From: Symbiodinium natans
Lineage: Eukaryota; Sar; Dinophyceae; Suessiales; Symbiodiniaceae
Length of the DNA: 64,000 bases
Direction of reading: 5' to 3'
Assembly (NCBI GenBank): GCA_905221605.1
Contig: CAJNDS010002646.1
Span: forward strand, 597,001-661,000
Part shown: piece by piece, positions 44,401-58,754 of the stretch
Layout of the letters: each line of letters opens with the position of its first letter
Numbering within the stretch: the first letter of the stretch is position 1
Position numbers and translations under genes: made by a program
The notes under the pieces: model-generated
Database searches by the model: none
What the model saw: the letters and a program-made list of their open reading frames with translations, nothing else
Told to the model about the DNA's origin: nothing

Positions 44401-47400
44401 GCAGGGTTTAGGGTTTAGGGTTTAGGGTCCATGGTTTCCGCTTCCAGGGTTTCACTGCCCTTTGAGAAACAAACAAGAAGAAACGGCAGATCTGCCAACA
44501 CTTCGGGTAAAAGCTCTTTGAAGCCCTAGTAGCCTATAGTGCCTTTCAAGCTTCACATGTTTTTTGAAGCTAACCCTAAACCCTAAACCCTAAACCCTAA
44601 ACCCTAAACCCTAAACCCTAAACCCTAAATGTGGCTCGGATTTCAGTCTGTAGGGTCCGTCTTGGGGCAGAACGTCAAGCGTAGGGCGCAGGGTCTGTAG
44701 TTTTTAGGTCGGGCATCCCTGAGTCACAAGATATGAAGGGTTTAGGGTTTAGGGTTTAGGGTTTAGGGTTTAGGGGTTTCCAGCTTTGTTTGCGGCAGTG
44801 CTTTGCGTATCCTTGCCGCTCATCCGACTCCAGCTCCTGCCCTCTGAACCAGCCTGGAAATGCTCATGATGCTGGTTCTCCGTGAGAAGCTCTGGCAGCT
44901 GATGCTCATGATGCTGGCGTGCTTGGGGCTCTGTGAGAAGCTCTGGCAGCTGATGCTCATGATGCTGGCGTGGTTGGGGCTCTCAGTGTTGGGGCTCTCA
45001 GTGAGAAGCTCTGGCAGCTGATGCTCATGATGCTGGCGTGGTTGGGGTTCTCAGTGTTGGGGCTCTCAGTGAGAAGCTCTGGCAGCTGATGCTCATGATG
45101 CTGGCGTGCTTGGGGCTCTGTGAGAAGCTCTGGCAGCTGATGCTCATGATGCTGGTGTGGTTGGGGCTCTCAGTGTTGGGGCTCTCAGTGAGAAGCTCTG
45201 GCAGCTGATGCTCATGATGCTGGCGTGCTTGGGGCTCTGTGAGAAGCTCTGGCAGCTGATGCTCATGATGCTGGTGTGGTTGGGGCTCTCAGTGAGAAGC
45301 TCTGGCAGCTGATGCTCATGATGCTGGCGTGCTTGGGGCTCTCAGTGAGAAGCTCTGGCAGCTGATGCTCATGATGCTGGCGTGTGGGGCTCTCAGTGAG
45401 AAGCTCTGGCTGAGTGAGCTCAGTGAGAATCGCTGATGTGAGCTCGCGTCTCAATGAGAAGCTCTCTCTGGCAGCTGAGTCTCTGCTGATGCTGATCATG
45501 CTGGAGAAGCTCTGGCAGCTCATGTGAGTTCTCAGTGAGAACTCTGGCAGCTGATGCTCATGATGCTGGCGTGGTTGGGGCTCTCAGTGAGAAGCTCTGG
45601 CAGCTGATGCTCATGATGCTGGCGTGGTTGGGGCTCTCAGTGAGAAGCTCTGGCAGCTGATGCTCATGATGCTGGCGTGGTTGGGGCTCTCAGTGAGAAG
45701 CTCTGGCAGCTGATGCTCATGATGCTGGCGTGGTTGGGGCTCTCAGTGAGAAGCTCTGGCAGCTGATGCTCATGATCAGTGAGAAGCTCTGGCAGCTGAT
45801 GCTCATGATGCTGGCGTGCTTGGGGCTCTCAGTGAGAAGCTCTGGCAGCTGATGCTCATGATGCTGGCGTGGTTGGGGCTCTCAGTGAGAAGCTCTGGCA
45901 GCTGATGCTCATGATGCTGGCGTGGTTGGGGCTCTCAGTGAGAAGCTCTGGCAGCATCATGAGCGGGGCTCTCAGTGAGAGGCTCTGGCAGCTGATGCTC
46001 ATGATGCTGGCGTGGTTGCGGCTCTCAGTGAGAAACTCTGGCAGCTGATGCTCATGATGCTGGCGTGGTTGGGGCTCTCAGTGCAGCTGATGCTCATGAC
46101 GCTGGCGTGGTTGGGGTTCTCAGTGAGAAGCTCTGGCAGCTGATGCTCACGATGCTGGCGTGGTTGGGGCTCTCAGTGAGAAGCTCTGGCAGCTGATGCT
46201 CATGATGCTGGCGTGGTTGGGGCTCTCAGTGCAGCAGATGCTCATGACGCTGGCGTGGTTGGGGTTCTCAGTGAGAAGTTCTGGCAGCTGATGCTCATGA
46301 TGCTGGCGTGGTTGGGGCTCTCAGTGAGAAGCTCTGGCAGCTGATGCTCATGATGCTAGTGTGGTTGGGGCTCTCAGTGAGAAGCTCTAGCAGCTGATGC
46401 TCATGATGCTGGTGTGGTTGGGGCTCTCAGTGAGAAGCTCTGGCAGCTGATGCTCATGATGCTGGCGTGCTTGGGGCTCTCAGTGAGAAGCTCTGGCAGC
46501 TGATGCTCATGATGCTGGCGTGATTGGGGCTCTCAGTGAGAAGCTCTGGCAGCTGATGCTCATGATGCTGGCGTGGTTGGGGCTCTCAGTGAGAAGCTCT
46601 GGCAGCTGATGCTCATGATGCTGGCGTGGTTGGGGCTTTCAGTGAGAAGCTCTGGCAGCTGATGCTCATGACGCTGGCGTGGTTGGGGCTCTCAGTGAGA
46701 AGCTCTGGCAGCTGATGCTCATGATGCTGGCGTGGTTGGGGCTCTCAGTGAGAAGCTCTGGCAGCTGATGCTCATGATGCTGGCGTGCTTGGGGCTCTCA
46801 GTGAGAAGCTCTGGCAGCTGATGCTCATGATGCTGGTGTGCTTGGGGCTCTCAGTGCAGCTGATGCTCATGACGCTGGCGTGGTTGGGGTTCTCAGTGAG
46901 AAGCTCTGGCAGCTGATGCTCACGATGCTGGCGTGGTTGGGGCTCTCAGTGAGAAGCTCTGGCAGCTGATGTTCATGATGCTGGCGTGGTTGGGGCTCTC
47001 AGTGAGAAGCTCTGGCAGCTGATGCTCATGATGCTGGCGTGGTTATGGCTGTCAGTGAGAAGCTCTGGCAGCTGATGCTCATGATGTTGGCGTGGTTGGG
47101 GTTGTCAGTGAGAAGCTCTGGCAGCTGATGCTCATGATGCTGGCGTAGTTGGGGTTCTCAGTGAGAAGCTCTGGCAGCTGATGCTCATGATGCTGGCGTG
47201 CTTGGGGTTCTCGGTGAGAAGCTCTGGCAGCTGATGCTCATGATGCTGGCGTGGTTGGGGTTCTCGGTGAGAAGCTCTGGCAGCTGATGCTCATGATGCT
47301 GGCGTGGTTGGAGTTCTCAGTGAGAAGCTCTGGCAGCTGATGCTCATGATGCTGCCGTGGTTGGGGTTCACAGTGAGAAGCTCTGGCAGCTGATGCTGGC

Positions 47401-50400
47401 GTGGTCGGAGTTCTCAATGAGAAGCTCGGGCAGCTGATGCTAGCACGGCTGCTGCTCCGAGCACCTCATGCTCATGATGCCTGCCCGGTCGTGCATCACC
47501 ATTGTGTCATTTCGATCTCTGAGAGCTGATGCTCACGTGGTCGCGGGTCGATGGTGTTAGTCTGGAGGTCTATAAGCCTCAGCCAACCTTAAACCCTAGC
47601 CCTAACCCCAAACCCTAAACCCGTTTCTGTGAAGAAAACCTGGTTCTATGGTAACGTAGCTCTTTAGAACCCGTCAAAATCCCGTCGGAAACCCATAAAA
47701 ACCGTCGGGAACCTGTAAAAACCCATCGTGCAAACACCCTTGTTTCGAGATCCGGGTTCTTCAGTCAATGTGGTTTTGAGAAGCAACCTACTTTTTCTTG
47801 GGTTTTCCAAGGTCTGGGTAAGCCCTAAGCCCTAAACCCTAAACTTGGAGGTGATGCACTTGATAATGACGGTCTCGCTACGGGTCTTGGGATCTACCAG
47901 GGCATGTGAAGGTCAGAGTAACCATGTACCTGGAACAACAGGCAGCATACCCAAAGTATGTAAGGCACACGTTCCTTCTTAAGGCCTTGGTGGGTCCCAG
48001 GAATCGAACCCCCCGAAGTGTTCAATCTTCTGAACCTTATGCTATATGCCACTTGGGAATTACTTTTAATTTTGTTTATATAAAATTCAAGAGGATATTG
48101 AAAATAATATTTGTTATTCAGGTTCAAAGGGGAGTATAGTATGCCCCCCTAGCCAGAAGCCTTAGTGAAGTTCGTTCTTCAAGCCGACGGACAAAGTAAG
48201 ATCAACTCTGAGCGGCCCCTACCCCTCAACGGGTTTAGGGTCTTAGGGTTTGGGGTTTGGGGTTGGGGTTTAGGGTTTAGGGTTTAGGGTTTAAGGTTTA
48301 GGGTTTAGGGTTTAGGGTTTAGGGTTTAGGGTTTAGGGTTTAGGGTTTAGGGTTTAGGGTTTAGGGTTACCCTCCAATCCTGAGCCGAAACATGAACCTC
48401 TCTCGCTTTAATTCAATCGAAAGCCTGAACCCCAATGCAGCGTGCGTGTATACAGTTCCTCATAAATACTGGTGAGTGTACACATTGGGTGTCTTGTCGG
48501 GTATATGTACATACAGAAACAAGCAAGCCCTTGGGGTTCACGCACCATACTACTCCATACTTGGGTCCAGAAGTCACTATATGGGAGGTTAAGGCCCAAG
48601 TCTAAACCCTAAACCCTAAACCCTAAACCCTAAACCCTAAACCCTAAACCCTAAACCCTAAACCCTAAACCCTAAACCCTAAACCCTAAACCCTAAACCC
48701 TAAACCCTATTTCGGTACATGGACCCTTAGGCAATGGAAGCCTGCTTCGGATCCTAGCGCCCGCAAGGTCGCGGTGCAGAACAACGCGCCCGTCCAGCGC
48801 GATCTCCATAGCCTGGGAGGTAGAAGGGGACACCCTGGGTTTGTGTTCGGGCTTAGGGTTCTAGGGTTCTGGGGTTCTAGGGTTCTAGGGTTCTGGGGTT
48901 CTAGGGTTCTAGGGTTCTAGGGTTCTAGGGTTCTAGGGTTCTAGGGTTCTAGGGTTCTAGGGTTCTAGGGTTTAAGGTTTAGGGGTTTTGGGGTTTAAGG
49001 TTTAAGGCTTTGGGTTCTAGGGTTCAAGGTTTAAGGTTTGAGGGTTTAAGGTTTAGGGTTTTAGGGTATTCCTTCATACCGGCCTGAATGTAACTGAATG
49101 GGGGTGTGCAGGGTAGTTAAAAGCCCTAAACCTTAAGACCCTAAACCCTAAATCCTGACCTTCACCCATGAACTGGAAACCTCCAATCCCTAAAACCTAA
49201 ACCTGCACAACCTGAGCCTGAAACTTGCGCACCTTAAGCCCTAAATCCTAAACCTTGACACTGATATCAAACCTCAAGTCTAAACCCTGAACCCCACAGC
49301 CTCACACCCTAAACTCAAACCCTAAACCTCGCCCCCTTAACCCTCTAGAACCTAAACCCTAAACTCTCTCAACCCAAACTGCAGGCCTGCAGCGTCTTGC
49401 ATCTCAGTTGCCCCGCTGCGGGAGCCGTGTCCTGAGATGCGAAGCTTGAGGTTTAGGGTTTATTAGGATTTAGGATTCAGGTTGTTTAGGCTTCGGTGCC
49501 GAAAGAATGCTGTAGCTTGGGGTGGTTTTGCCGCGAGAACCCCTAAGCCCTAGACCCTAAACCCTAAAACGGAGTGGCGGCTGAGACCCAAGCGGTGCAT
49601 GGCCCTCCACAGTCGTTCCATAGCTGCCCTTCCTTTGCACATGTCAAAGGGTACTTGGACGCTGATGGGTAGATGTAAATGGGGTTTAGGATTTAGGGGT
49701 TTAGGGTTTATTAGGGTTTAGGGTTTAGGGTTAGGGTTTAGGGTTTAGGGTTTAGGGTTTGGGGTCTAGGGCTACTTGGAGGTTCATGGGTAGTCATCAG
49801 TGGGGTTATAATATGTAGAGTAACTCTAGTTGTGGTTATTACCTTCTCTTATACTCCTGCTTAGCACTACCCCACGAACCTTCAAGTACTTCCATGGTCC
49901 CTTAGATGTGGTCCCTTACCTTCTTCAACAGGGTTCCGATGTATGGGTTCTTGGGTTGTCTAGGGTATATAAGGGGTCTAGAAGGGGTCCACTTTTGAAG
50001 ACCCTAAACCCTAAACCCTAAACCCTAAACCCTAAACCCTAAACCCTAAACCCTAAACCCTAAACCCTAAACCCTAAACCCTAAACCCTAAACGGACCAT
50101 GTAACTACCTTAAGAACATGTCAAAGCCTTCGAGGACAGCTTCGCACCACGTCATGGCATACCCTAAACCATCTAAATCCTAACCGAACTAAACCCTAAA
50201 TCATCGGAACCCTGACCCATCTAAAGCCTCACCCCTAAACTGTCTAAGCTTTAATCTCTTAATCGTCTAAACCCCCGACCTTAAACCCTAGGTCATCTAA
50301 ACCTTGAACCCTGATGCATCTAACATCTAAACCCCAAACTTGGCTGCAAACGCATATTCACATGAATACATATGTGTGTTTGAACTGCGTTTGTATAAAT

Positions 50401-51239
50401 GGATAAATAGATAAATAAGATATGTATATATGTAGAGATATATTTCTGTATTTACAGATTTGTCTGTATATATGTTTGTATATTCAAGCCCTCTGTGGGC
50501 ATTTGTTCAAATATCGTGGGCATTTGGGCGTTTGTCCAAATTTCGCATGCAGTTCTCCAGGCGTTACGGGTATGTCTATTTTGTTTGTGCGGCATTTGTC
50601 AAACTTTCGAGGGCATTCGTCACAATTCCGCTTGCATTGTACCTAGTTCATGGGCGGTTCTCAGATGTCATGGGCGTTCATCCAAATTTCGAGGGCATTT
50701 GTCCAAAAGAATCCCAGGCGCGTTTTGTTTTGGCAGCGTTTCGTGGGCGCTTGTCAAGATTTCGCGGGCTTTTGTCGAGATTTCGTGGCGTTTGTCCCAA
50801 ACTTCGGAGGCACTACTTATTGTGCAGAGTGTTTAGGGTAACAAAGTCTGAAAGAGGACACTCATTGTGCTAACTGGTCCGTCTGAAGATAGGCGGGAGG
50901 TAAGCTAAGCTGGCTTGAGAAATGCTATGTAAAACAGTTTCCTAGTGTTGCGGTCGCCGATTTTCGGGTAGGTGTGTCTTCGTTGCGTGGCAAGCTGCTT
51001 GGCTAGTGAAGGCTTTTACGTGAGATGCTGACCCTCAAGCTCTAAACCCTTACTAAACCATCCAAACCCTGAACCCTAAACCCTAAACCCCAATTAAACC
51101 CCAAACCCTAAAGCCTAACCCTAAACCCTAAACCCGAAACCCGAAACCCTAAACCCTAAACCCTAAACCCTAAACCCTAAACCCTAAGTAAGCCATCAGG
51201 TGATCCTGGGAATCTTCCAGTCTCTCCCTGAGAGGGGGA

Positions 51240-51334
<95 letters not shown>

Positions 51335-54300
51335 GCGGACTTTGCGTGGTGACTCCAAGAGCTTTTGGGTAAAGTTTCGGGTTTGGGGGTTAAGGTATAG
51401 GATTAAGTTTACGGTTTAGGTTTTCAGGTAGCTGTTTATTGGCTCAGAATGCACCAACACAACAGTCGGAGCATTGTCTTTGGGGACAAGATGCGGGCTC
51501 ACCGCAGTGTGTGTTTTTTGTTCCTGCTTTGTTGTGCGAGAAGCGAAGGAAAGGAAGGAGTGGTTCTTCCAACCCTGCTGCTCAGAAAGGGCTTTATTTA
51601 GGCCCTTGAGGCTGTAGATCCACGGATTAGCGTCTATGGTTGACACGGTTTGGGGGCCGTTCCAGAGCCTGAATACCTGCAAGTCTTCTGCTCCTACATC
51701 CGGGAAGTCCCTTGATTGGCCTCCCCGACCTCCTGAAGGGTTGAGGGTTCAGGGTTTAGAGCCCCCAGGAATCCCAAACTGTGAGCCCGAAACCCTAAAC
51801 CCCAAAACCCTTCTGGGAGGAGGCTGGGGAGCCCTGATGAAGCGAGCCCAAATCTAGGAACCCCAACTTACTGTTGATCGGGTTGTCAGGTTAGAGAGTC
51901 CTCCACCCCACAGCCTGATCTTACTTTAGCGTGTCCGGTAGCACCCTTGTTCCCTCCTTTCGGCTATCATAAGGACTATGTATGATTGCTGGAGGCATCA
52001 TAGAAAACAAAGGTCCCTCTCTCACATACATATATATAGAAATAAGTAGGTCCCAGGTGGGTACGTAGACCCTTTGGGTTGGGGTTAAACCCCTTGCTAG
52101 GCAACTCCCTAAACCCTGAACCCTAAACCCCAAACCCCAAACCCCGAACCTAGTGTTCAGGCAGCATCGGCGGCCTTCTGCGCCAAGCTGCTCTTTGCCA
52201 TCTCCGGCCTGACGAAGAATTCGAACTTCCTCCAGGTGGATCCCCTGAAAGCCCTAACCCCTAAATCTTAATCCCTGAACCCTAAACCCTAAACCCTAAA
52301 CCTTGGCCCTAAACCCTAAACCCCTTTTAAGCCCGAAACGACTTTGCCTGAAGTCCTAATCCACAAGCCACAACATTTTCTTTCCCCTCCTCAACTACCA
52401 ATTGCTTAAGAACCCGGAAAAAACACAAATGATATTCATTATTAAGGGTAAGATAGAACATATGTTTTGTTTCATTCTTCTGGGGTTCTTAAGCAACTAG
52501 TTGTCAACCCTAGAACCCTGAATAGGGTTCAGGGTTCAGGGTTCAGGGTTTAGGGTTTAGGGTTATCATTTAGGGTTTAGGGTTTAGGGTTTAGGGTTTA
52601 GGGTTTAGGGTTTAGGGTTTAGGGTTTAGGGTTTAGGGCAAGGTTAAACCCAACCCTAGTACTTGGGCCTTACATGGGTTCCATATAGTAGCTTTAGGGC
52701 CCCAAATACATACTATCACCCTAAACCCTAAACCCTAAACCCTATATTCCCTAAACCCTAAACCCTAAACCCTAAACCTTATATTCCCTAAATCCTAAAC
52801 CCTAAACCCTATATTCCCGAAACCCGAAACCCTAAACCCTATAATCCCTAAACCCGAAACCCTAAACCCTATAATCCCTAAGCCCTACATGGGCCCTCAG
52901 GGTTCCCGGGGTGCCGGTGAGTCTTCGCGCGAGGCGGAAGCTGATCACCTGGGCATACCCGACTGGATGGTGGTGGCCTCCTGGCTATGCGCTTCAGGGT
53001 TCAGGGTTCAGGGTTCAGGGTTTAGGGTTTAGGGTTTAGGGTTTAGGGTTTATTTAGGATATATAACTTATCAGGGTTTACGGTTTAGGAATGCTTTTGC
53101 TAAGGGCGGAATGGTTTTATATGGCTGGTTGCCATGTTTCAGCCCCCGACCCTCCCTAAGTACCAATCCCCTATACCCCAAACCCATAAACCCTTGCACC
53201 CGAAAGCCGAAACCCTAAACCCTAAATCCGAAACCCTAAACCCTAAACCCTAAACCGCCAAACCCCTCCTTAAAGTGGAGTCTGGGCTTAGCTGAGCAGC
53301 TCGGTCCCCAAGGTCGGCATCAAGCACGGTAGCCCGGCCGTCGTGAAGAAGGCCCCGGGTCATTCGGGGTCTCGGGTTTCTAGGGTTTAGAGGATGTATA
53401 GGGTTTATAGGGTTTGTAGGGTTTAGGGTGGGTTTAGGGTTTAGAGGATGTATAGGGTTTATAGGGTTTATAGGGTTTATAGGGTTTATAGGGTTTATAG
53501 GGTTTATAGGGTTTATAGGGTTTATAGGGTTTAGGGTTAATAGAGTTTATGTAGGGTTTAGGGTTTCGGGTCTTTGAGGTACTTTTTGCAGGCTCGAGTA
53601 GATGTCAGGGATTGGTTTGGACTCATACTGCTTGTTGACGTTTCACTCGGCATGCCCGAATCCACCCCCGGTTGGCAAGTTCGGCGGTAAGGTCTCTCAT
53701 GAGCCCTCCATGGGGGCTCCATCTATCCTAGGATGCCCAGTAGTACCCTTATTCCCTTTTTGGGGGGTTTAGGTTCCCTTATAAACCCCTTTAAGCAAAA
53801 AAGGGCATCCTTTTTAAGCCTTGGTTACTGGGCAGCCTAGTATCTACTAATTATGTCTTAGGGGGTTATGCCCTATGTTTAGGGGGGTTCTAGCCTACTA
53901 GTATGTAGGGTTGCAGAGGTAAGCCTTCTAAAGCCCGGCCCCCAACCATGAAACCATCTTTTCAACTCAGAAGCCAACCCTAAAACCCTAAATCCCTGAA
54001 CCCCTAAACCCTAACACCCGAAACTAACCTTCAGGGCCTAGACCACCTCTTAAGTTCGGTTGCCCTGTCCGATTCTGAGAAGGGCTTAAAACTCCTGAGC
54101 TCCTTCTTAGGGTTTAGGTTTTAGGGTTTAGGGTTCAGGGTTTAGGGTGGTGTTTCGGACTTCTGGGACATGCCTGGAACTTTGGAAACCCCACTACTCA
54201 AGGTAACTCTGTCAAGTTGACCGTCAAGGTCGAAAATGTTTGCCTGTCCTTTTTTCCCTCCCATCTGAAAACATTAGAAGAAGCGGAACCTCCTGGAAAA

Positions 54301-57300
54301 AGATAAACGAAGCCACATCCTTACATCCCAAAGTGGAACTTCCAAAGTACGCCTTGTCGAAACACCCTGTTGGGCATTCGCCCCGTGGCAACATGAACAC
54401 CCTTTGGGTTCTGGGGGATTAGGGGGTTTAGGGACCAGGGCTAGCCAGAAGGAACGCACCCCAACACGGGCACTTTCATGAGAAGGATTGAGATGTTTCT
54501 TTACTAAACCCTAAACTGCAAAGCCTAAACTCTGAACCCAAGGATCTTCTGACGGTAAACCCTAAACTCCACTCATAACCACCCATTAACCTCCAAGTAC
54601 CCAGCCCCAGCCCCACTCTTCCTATATGAACAGCAGCTGATCAGACCTAAAGACAAGCGTTGCAGCCCAGGCCCCAAAACTCTGAACCCCCAAACGAAAC
54701 TTCGGGTTGAGGGTTTAAGCTTTTAGGGTTCAGCCCCTAAGCCCTAATCCCTAAGCCCCTAAATCTCCAACCCCAAAAATGCCAAAGCACACCCTAAACC
54801 CTAAACACTAAACCCTGAACCCTAAACCCTAAACCCTAAACCCTCAATCCTAAACCCTAAACCCTCAACCCTCAACCCTAAACCCTAAACCCACTCCACC
54901 ATTCACAGGCCCTGGGCTTCTTGGACCTCCTCCTGGCCCAGAACCCTGAGGTGGTGGGGGTTAGGAAGCTTTGGGGTTTTGGGGGTTTAGGGTTTAGGGT
55001 TTGGGGTTTAGGGTTTAGGGTTTAGGGCTTGGGGTTTGGGGTTTAGGGGTTTAGGGGTTTAGGGTTATGGGTTTTGGGTTTCGGGTTTGGGCTTTCGGGT
55101 TTGGGGTTTGGGTTTTGGGGTTTGGGGTTTCGGGTTTATAGGTTAGAGGTTTAGGGTTTGGGGTTTAGGGCTTAGGGTTGAGGGTTTAGGGTTTAGGCTT
55201 GTCGGTTCTTAGTAGGGAGTTTGGCAATTAGGGCCTCTGTACTCCCCAGAACAGGTCATATAAGGGGGTATAAGGTACCTTTCCCACTTACATCTTGAAT
55301 CTTCAATGCGAGGCATCCTGCAATGCTATAGATTCCTAGGTGAGGTGAACGTCAACGTTGGAGATAAGGCCAAATGTGGGTACACGATATTAGGGGTACC
55401 TTATTGGGGTCCTTATTATAAGGGGATCATACTATTTGGGGATGTATAGTAGGGGTCCCTATTTTCGTAAACCCCCAAATCCTAAAACCTGAATCCTGAG
55501 CCCTAAAAGGCTACGTCCTAAGCCCTAAGAAAAGGCGAGGGGTCCAATGATTAACACTTCCTGACTAGGATATCCGGTAGTGCAACGGTTTCATTGCTGC
55601 TGTAGTTCTTCGGTGGTTTGATAAACCCCATCAAGCAAAAAAGACGACAGCATGTTCATTCTTAGGCTACTGTGGAACCTTAGCACTAGCAAACAAAGGC
55701 CCCAAACCCTAAACTCCAAACCCGAAACCGCAAGGCCCAAACTGGACGCTGGACCCTGCAAGCCTAACCCTAGACCCTGTAAACCCCAAACATCCCCAAA
55801 CCCCAAGCTGCAAGCATCCCCAAACCCTAAACCCCAAACATCCCCAAACCCCAAGCCCTAAACCCTAAACCCCAAGCCCTAAACCCTAAACCCTAAACCC
55901 TAAACCCTAAACCCTAAACCCTAAACCCTAAACCCTAAACCCTAAACCCTAAACCCTAAACCCTAAACCCTAAACCAACCCTTAACCTGGGGAATTCCGA
56001 AGGTCCCTTTCCTGGACCGCGTGAGCGCTGCTCCCGCCGACCTCGCCGAGTCGCTCTTGGCGCTGGTCACCTTGGGATGTTTGCCCCTGCTTCGTGGGGT
56101 TTTGGGGTTTAGGGTTAGGGCTTTTGTGATTTTTTGTTTTTTCAGGGTTTATTGGCGGTTTTTAGGGGCTTAAGGATTACGGGTTTTTGTTTTTTCAGAG
56201 TGTATTGGGGTGTTTTCATGGTTTCAAGGATTGAGGGGTTTTAGGGTGGAGTGCTTGCCGGTCTTTTGTCTAGAGAGGCTGTGGGGTTTTCGTTTTGGTT
56301 TTGGGCTGGGAAGGAGGCGTGGGGCTTTGCGAGCCTGTGCAGTTGTTGGTGAGGCATGTGAGACTTAGGGTTTAGTGTCTAGGGTTTGGGGTTTGGGCCT
56401 TAGGACTTGCATTTTTATGTCCAATGGGTCTGGGCAAGGGGTGAGGTAAACTGTTAACTACTAAAAGGGTTTTGCCTGTACTCCTAGTCTTGACTGGAGG
56501 TGTTTGTGTTTTTCAGAAGCCGGGGGCCTTTCGTAGAGGGCAGTTTTTGTCTACCCCAATCTGGCCTTTTCCGCAATGATAGTCCTTGTTGCTGGATTTC
56601 TCAGGTCACCCTAAACCCTAAACCTTAAATCTTAAAAACCCTAAACCCTAAACCTTAAACCCTAAACCCGCTGGAATTGTGCACCCTACCCCGCCCCCGC
56701 TGCAGTTTGGGGTCTAGGGAGTAGGACACGGAGCCGTTCAGCGTTTTTTTTTGTGTGTTTTTTTAGCGGCAGGTCCGTGGGCGTGAGGAGCCAGACATGG
56801 ATACCTCCGAGAAGGCACCAGGGCTCATGGCTTCATGTTTGGTTGGTGGTCTCTTTCAGTAGGGCTTCTGTTTTTGGTAGGAGGTTCTTTGTTAATTTAG
56901 GGTATCTAGGGGCTGTATCAAGGTATAAGGGTGACAGATAAAGAGACCTCCGGACTTTGTAACTCATGGCTTCATCTGGACCAGGTTGTTCATTTTGGAC
57001 GTGGCACGCACTACTGCGAGGATGATGACGAAGACGATGACAATGATAAAGGATGGTGATGAAGGTGATGGTGATGATGATGATGATGGTGATGATGCCC
57101 CTGTTTCGATTTGAGTTTGCTGTATCTTAGGCGACGAACTATCCAAGCTAACGGATCGATGCCCTAATCGGAATTGTTGGAGGGTTTCTCCGAAATTAGG
57201 GCTACCTGATTTTGGTCCGAAGGAATCCTTCTATTTGCGGTCGATATTTGGGGGGGTGCCTCATTTTCGTAAGCCCCCATTTAGCTAGGTTGCCCAGTGG

Positions 57301-58720
57301 TACGGGTTTGTTCCTTCAAGCATAGCAAGGTTGCCCAGCGGTACCCGTTTATTCCTTTCTAGGTTAACCTTGTTATAAAGCCCAAAAAACAAAAGAGCCC
57401 ACTTTCTGATTCCCTGGCTGCTAGGAATCCTGAAAAACTTGGACAACACACACAACATGGTCGCCTCGGTCGCTTCCCTAAGTTAAGGACCGTGCTTGGG
57501 GGGCACCTCTTATAGTACGGGCCCTGATTTTTTGCTCTGAAGCCCTAAGCTGTAACCCAAAACCCGAAACCCTAAACCCCAAACCCTAAACCCTGAACCC
57601 TGAAGCCTAACCCTGAACACCCAAACGGGAGGATGAAGTTATCGAATAAGGTTTCAGGGTCTAGGGTTCAGCGTTCTGGGTTTAGGATTTAGGACCCCCC
57701 CCTCCCCTTTGCTACTACAAGTCGAGTGTTCTATTTTGAGGAGAGGGGTGGGGTGTTGGGTGTCCGAAACGGTCTAGGGCATACTCCTTCATTATGGGGT
57801 TTAGGGTATCAACCCTAAACCCCAAACCCTAATCCCCGGACCCAAACCCCAAATCCCATACCCTAAACCTTAAGCCCTAAACCCTAAACCCTAAACCCTA
57901 AACCCTAAACCTCCGGAGAAGGCTCTCTCACTCTTCAGCCGCCTCGCTGAGCTGCGGCCCAACGAGTTCGCACCGCACGCGAAGGCCAAGGGCCTTTGGG
58001 GGGGGGGGGGGGGGGGGTTGGTTAGTTAGGGCTTGAGGGTTATAGGGTGTTGGGGTTCTTCAGGGTGTTTCAGGGTTTTTGTCAGGATCTTTTCGGGTTT
58101 AGGGTTTAGGATTAGGGTTCGAGTGTTTTAGGGTTTTTTTAGGGTTTAGGGCTTATAGGGCTTAGAGGGTTCAAGATTTTTAGGGTTTAGGGTTTTTGGT
58201 ACATATATATATATATATAGATAGATAGCGCTCTCCGGTTCATGGTTTAGGGTTTAAAATATAGGGTTTTCGGGTTTGGGGTTAAGGGTCTTGAAGGCTC
58301 AATTGGTACGTAGCTGAGGTAAGGCGAGCAGTAGGGTATCTGTACATCTAGCCCTGTTTGTAGCTACCCCTAAGCCCTATGACTTAAGAGTAGCTTAGTA
58401 GGTTTTGCTTCGTGCCTAGAGTTCAGGACGTCTTGTGGTTTGCTGATTCACTTGCAGAGGTTTTTGACCTAGATGTGAACCCTAAACGCTGAACCCTAAG
58501 TCACCCTAAAGCCTGGAAAGCCGGATTTAGGGCTTTACAGGCCCCAGGGCTGTTGAAGTTACACACATTGGCAAACCCTAAACTCTAAACCCCAAACCCC
58601 AACCCCAAAACCCCAAACCCCAAACCCCAAACCCTAAACCCTAAATACCGTATGCACGTGTAAGGCCCTGATGCCTGCAAACCACCCCGGCCCTGAACAC
58701 TCGCCCCGGCAACACTATAT

Positions 58721-58754
<34 letters not shown>
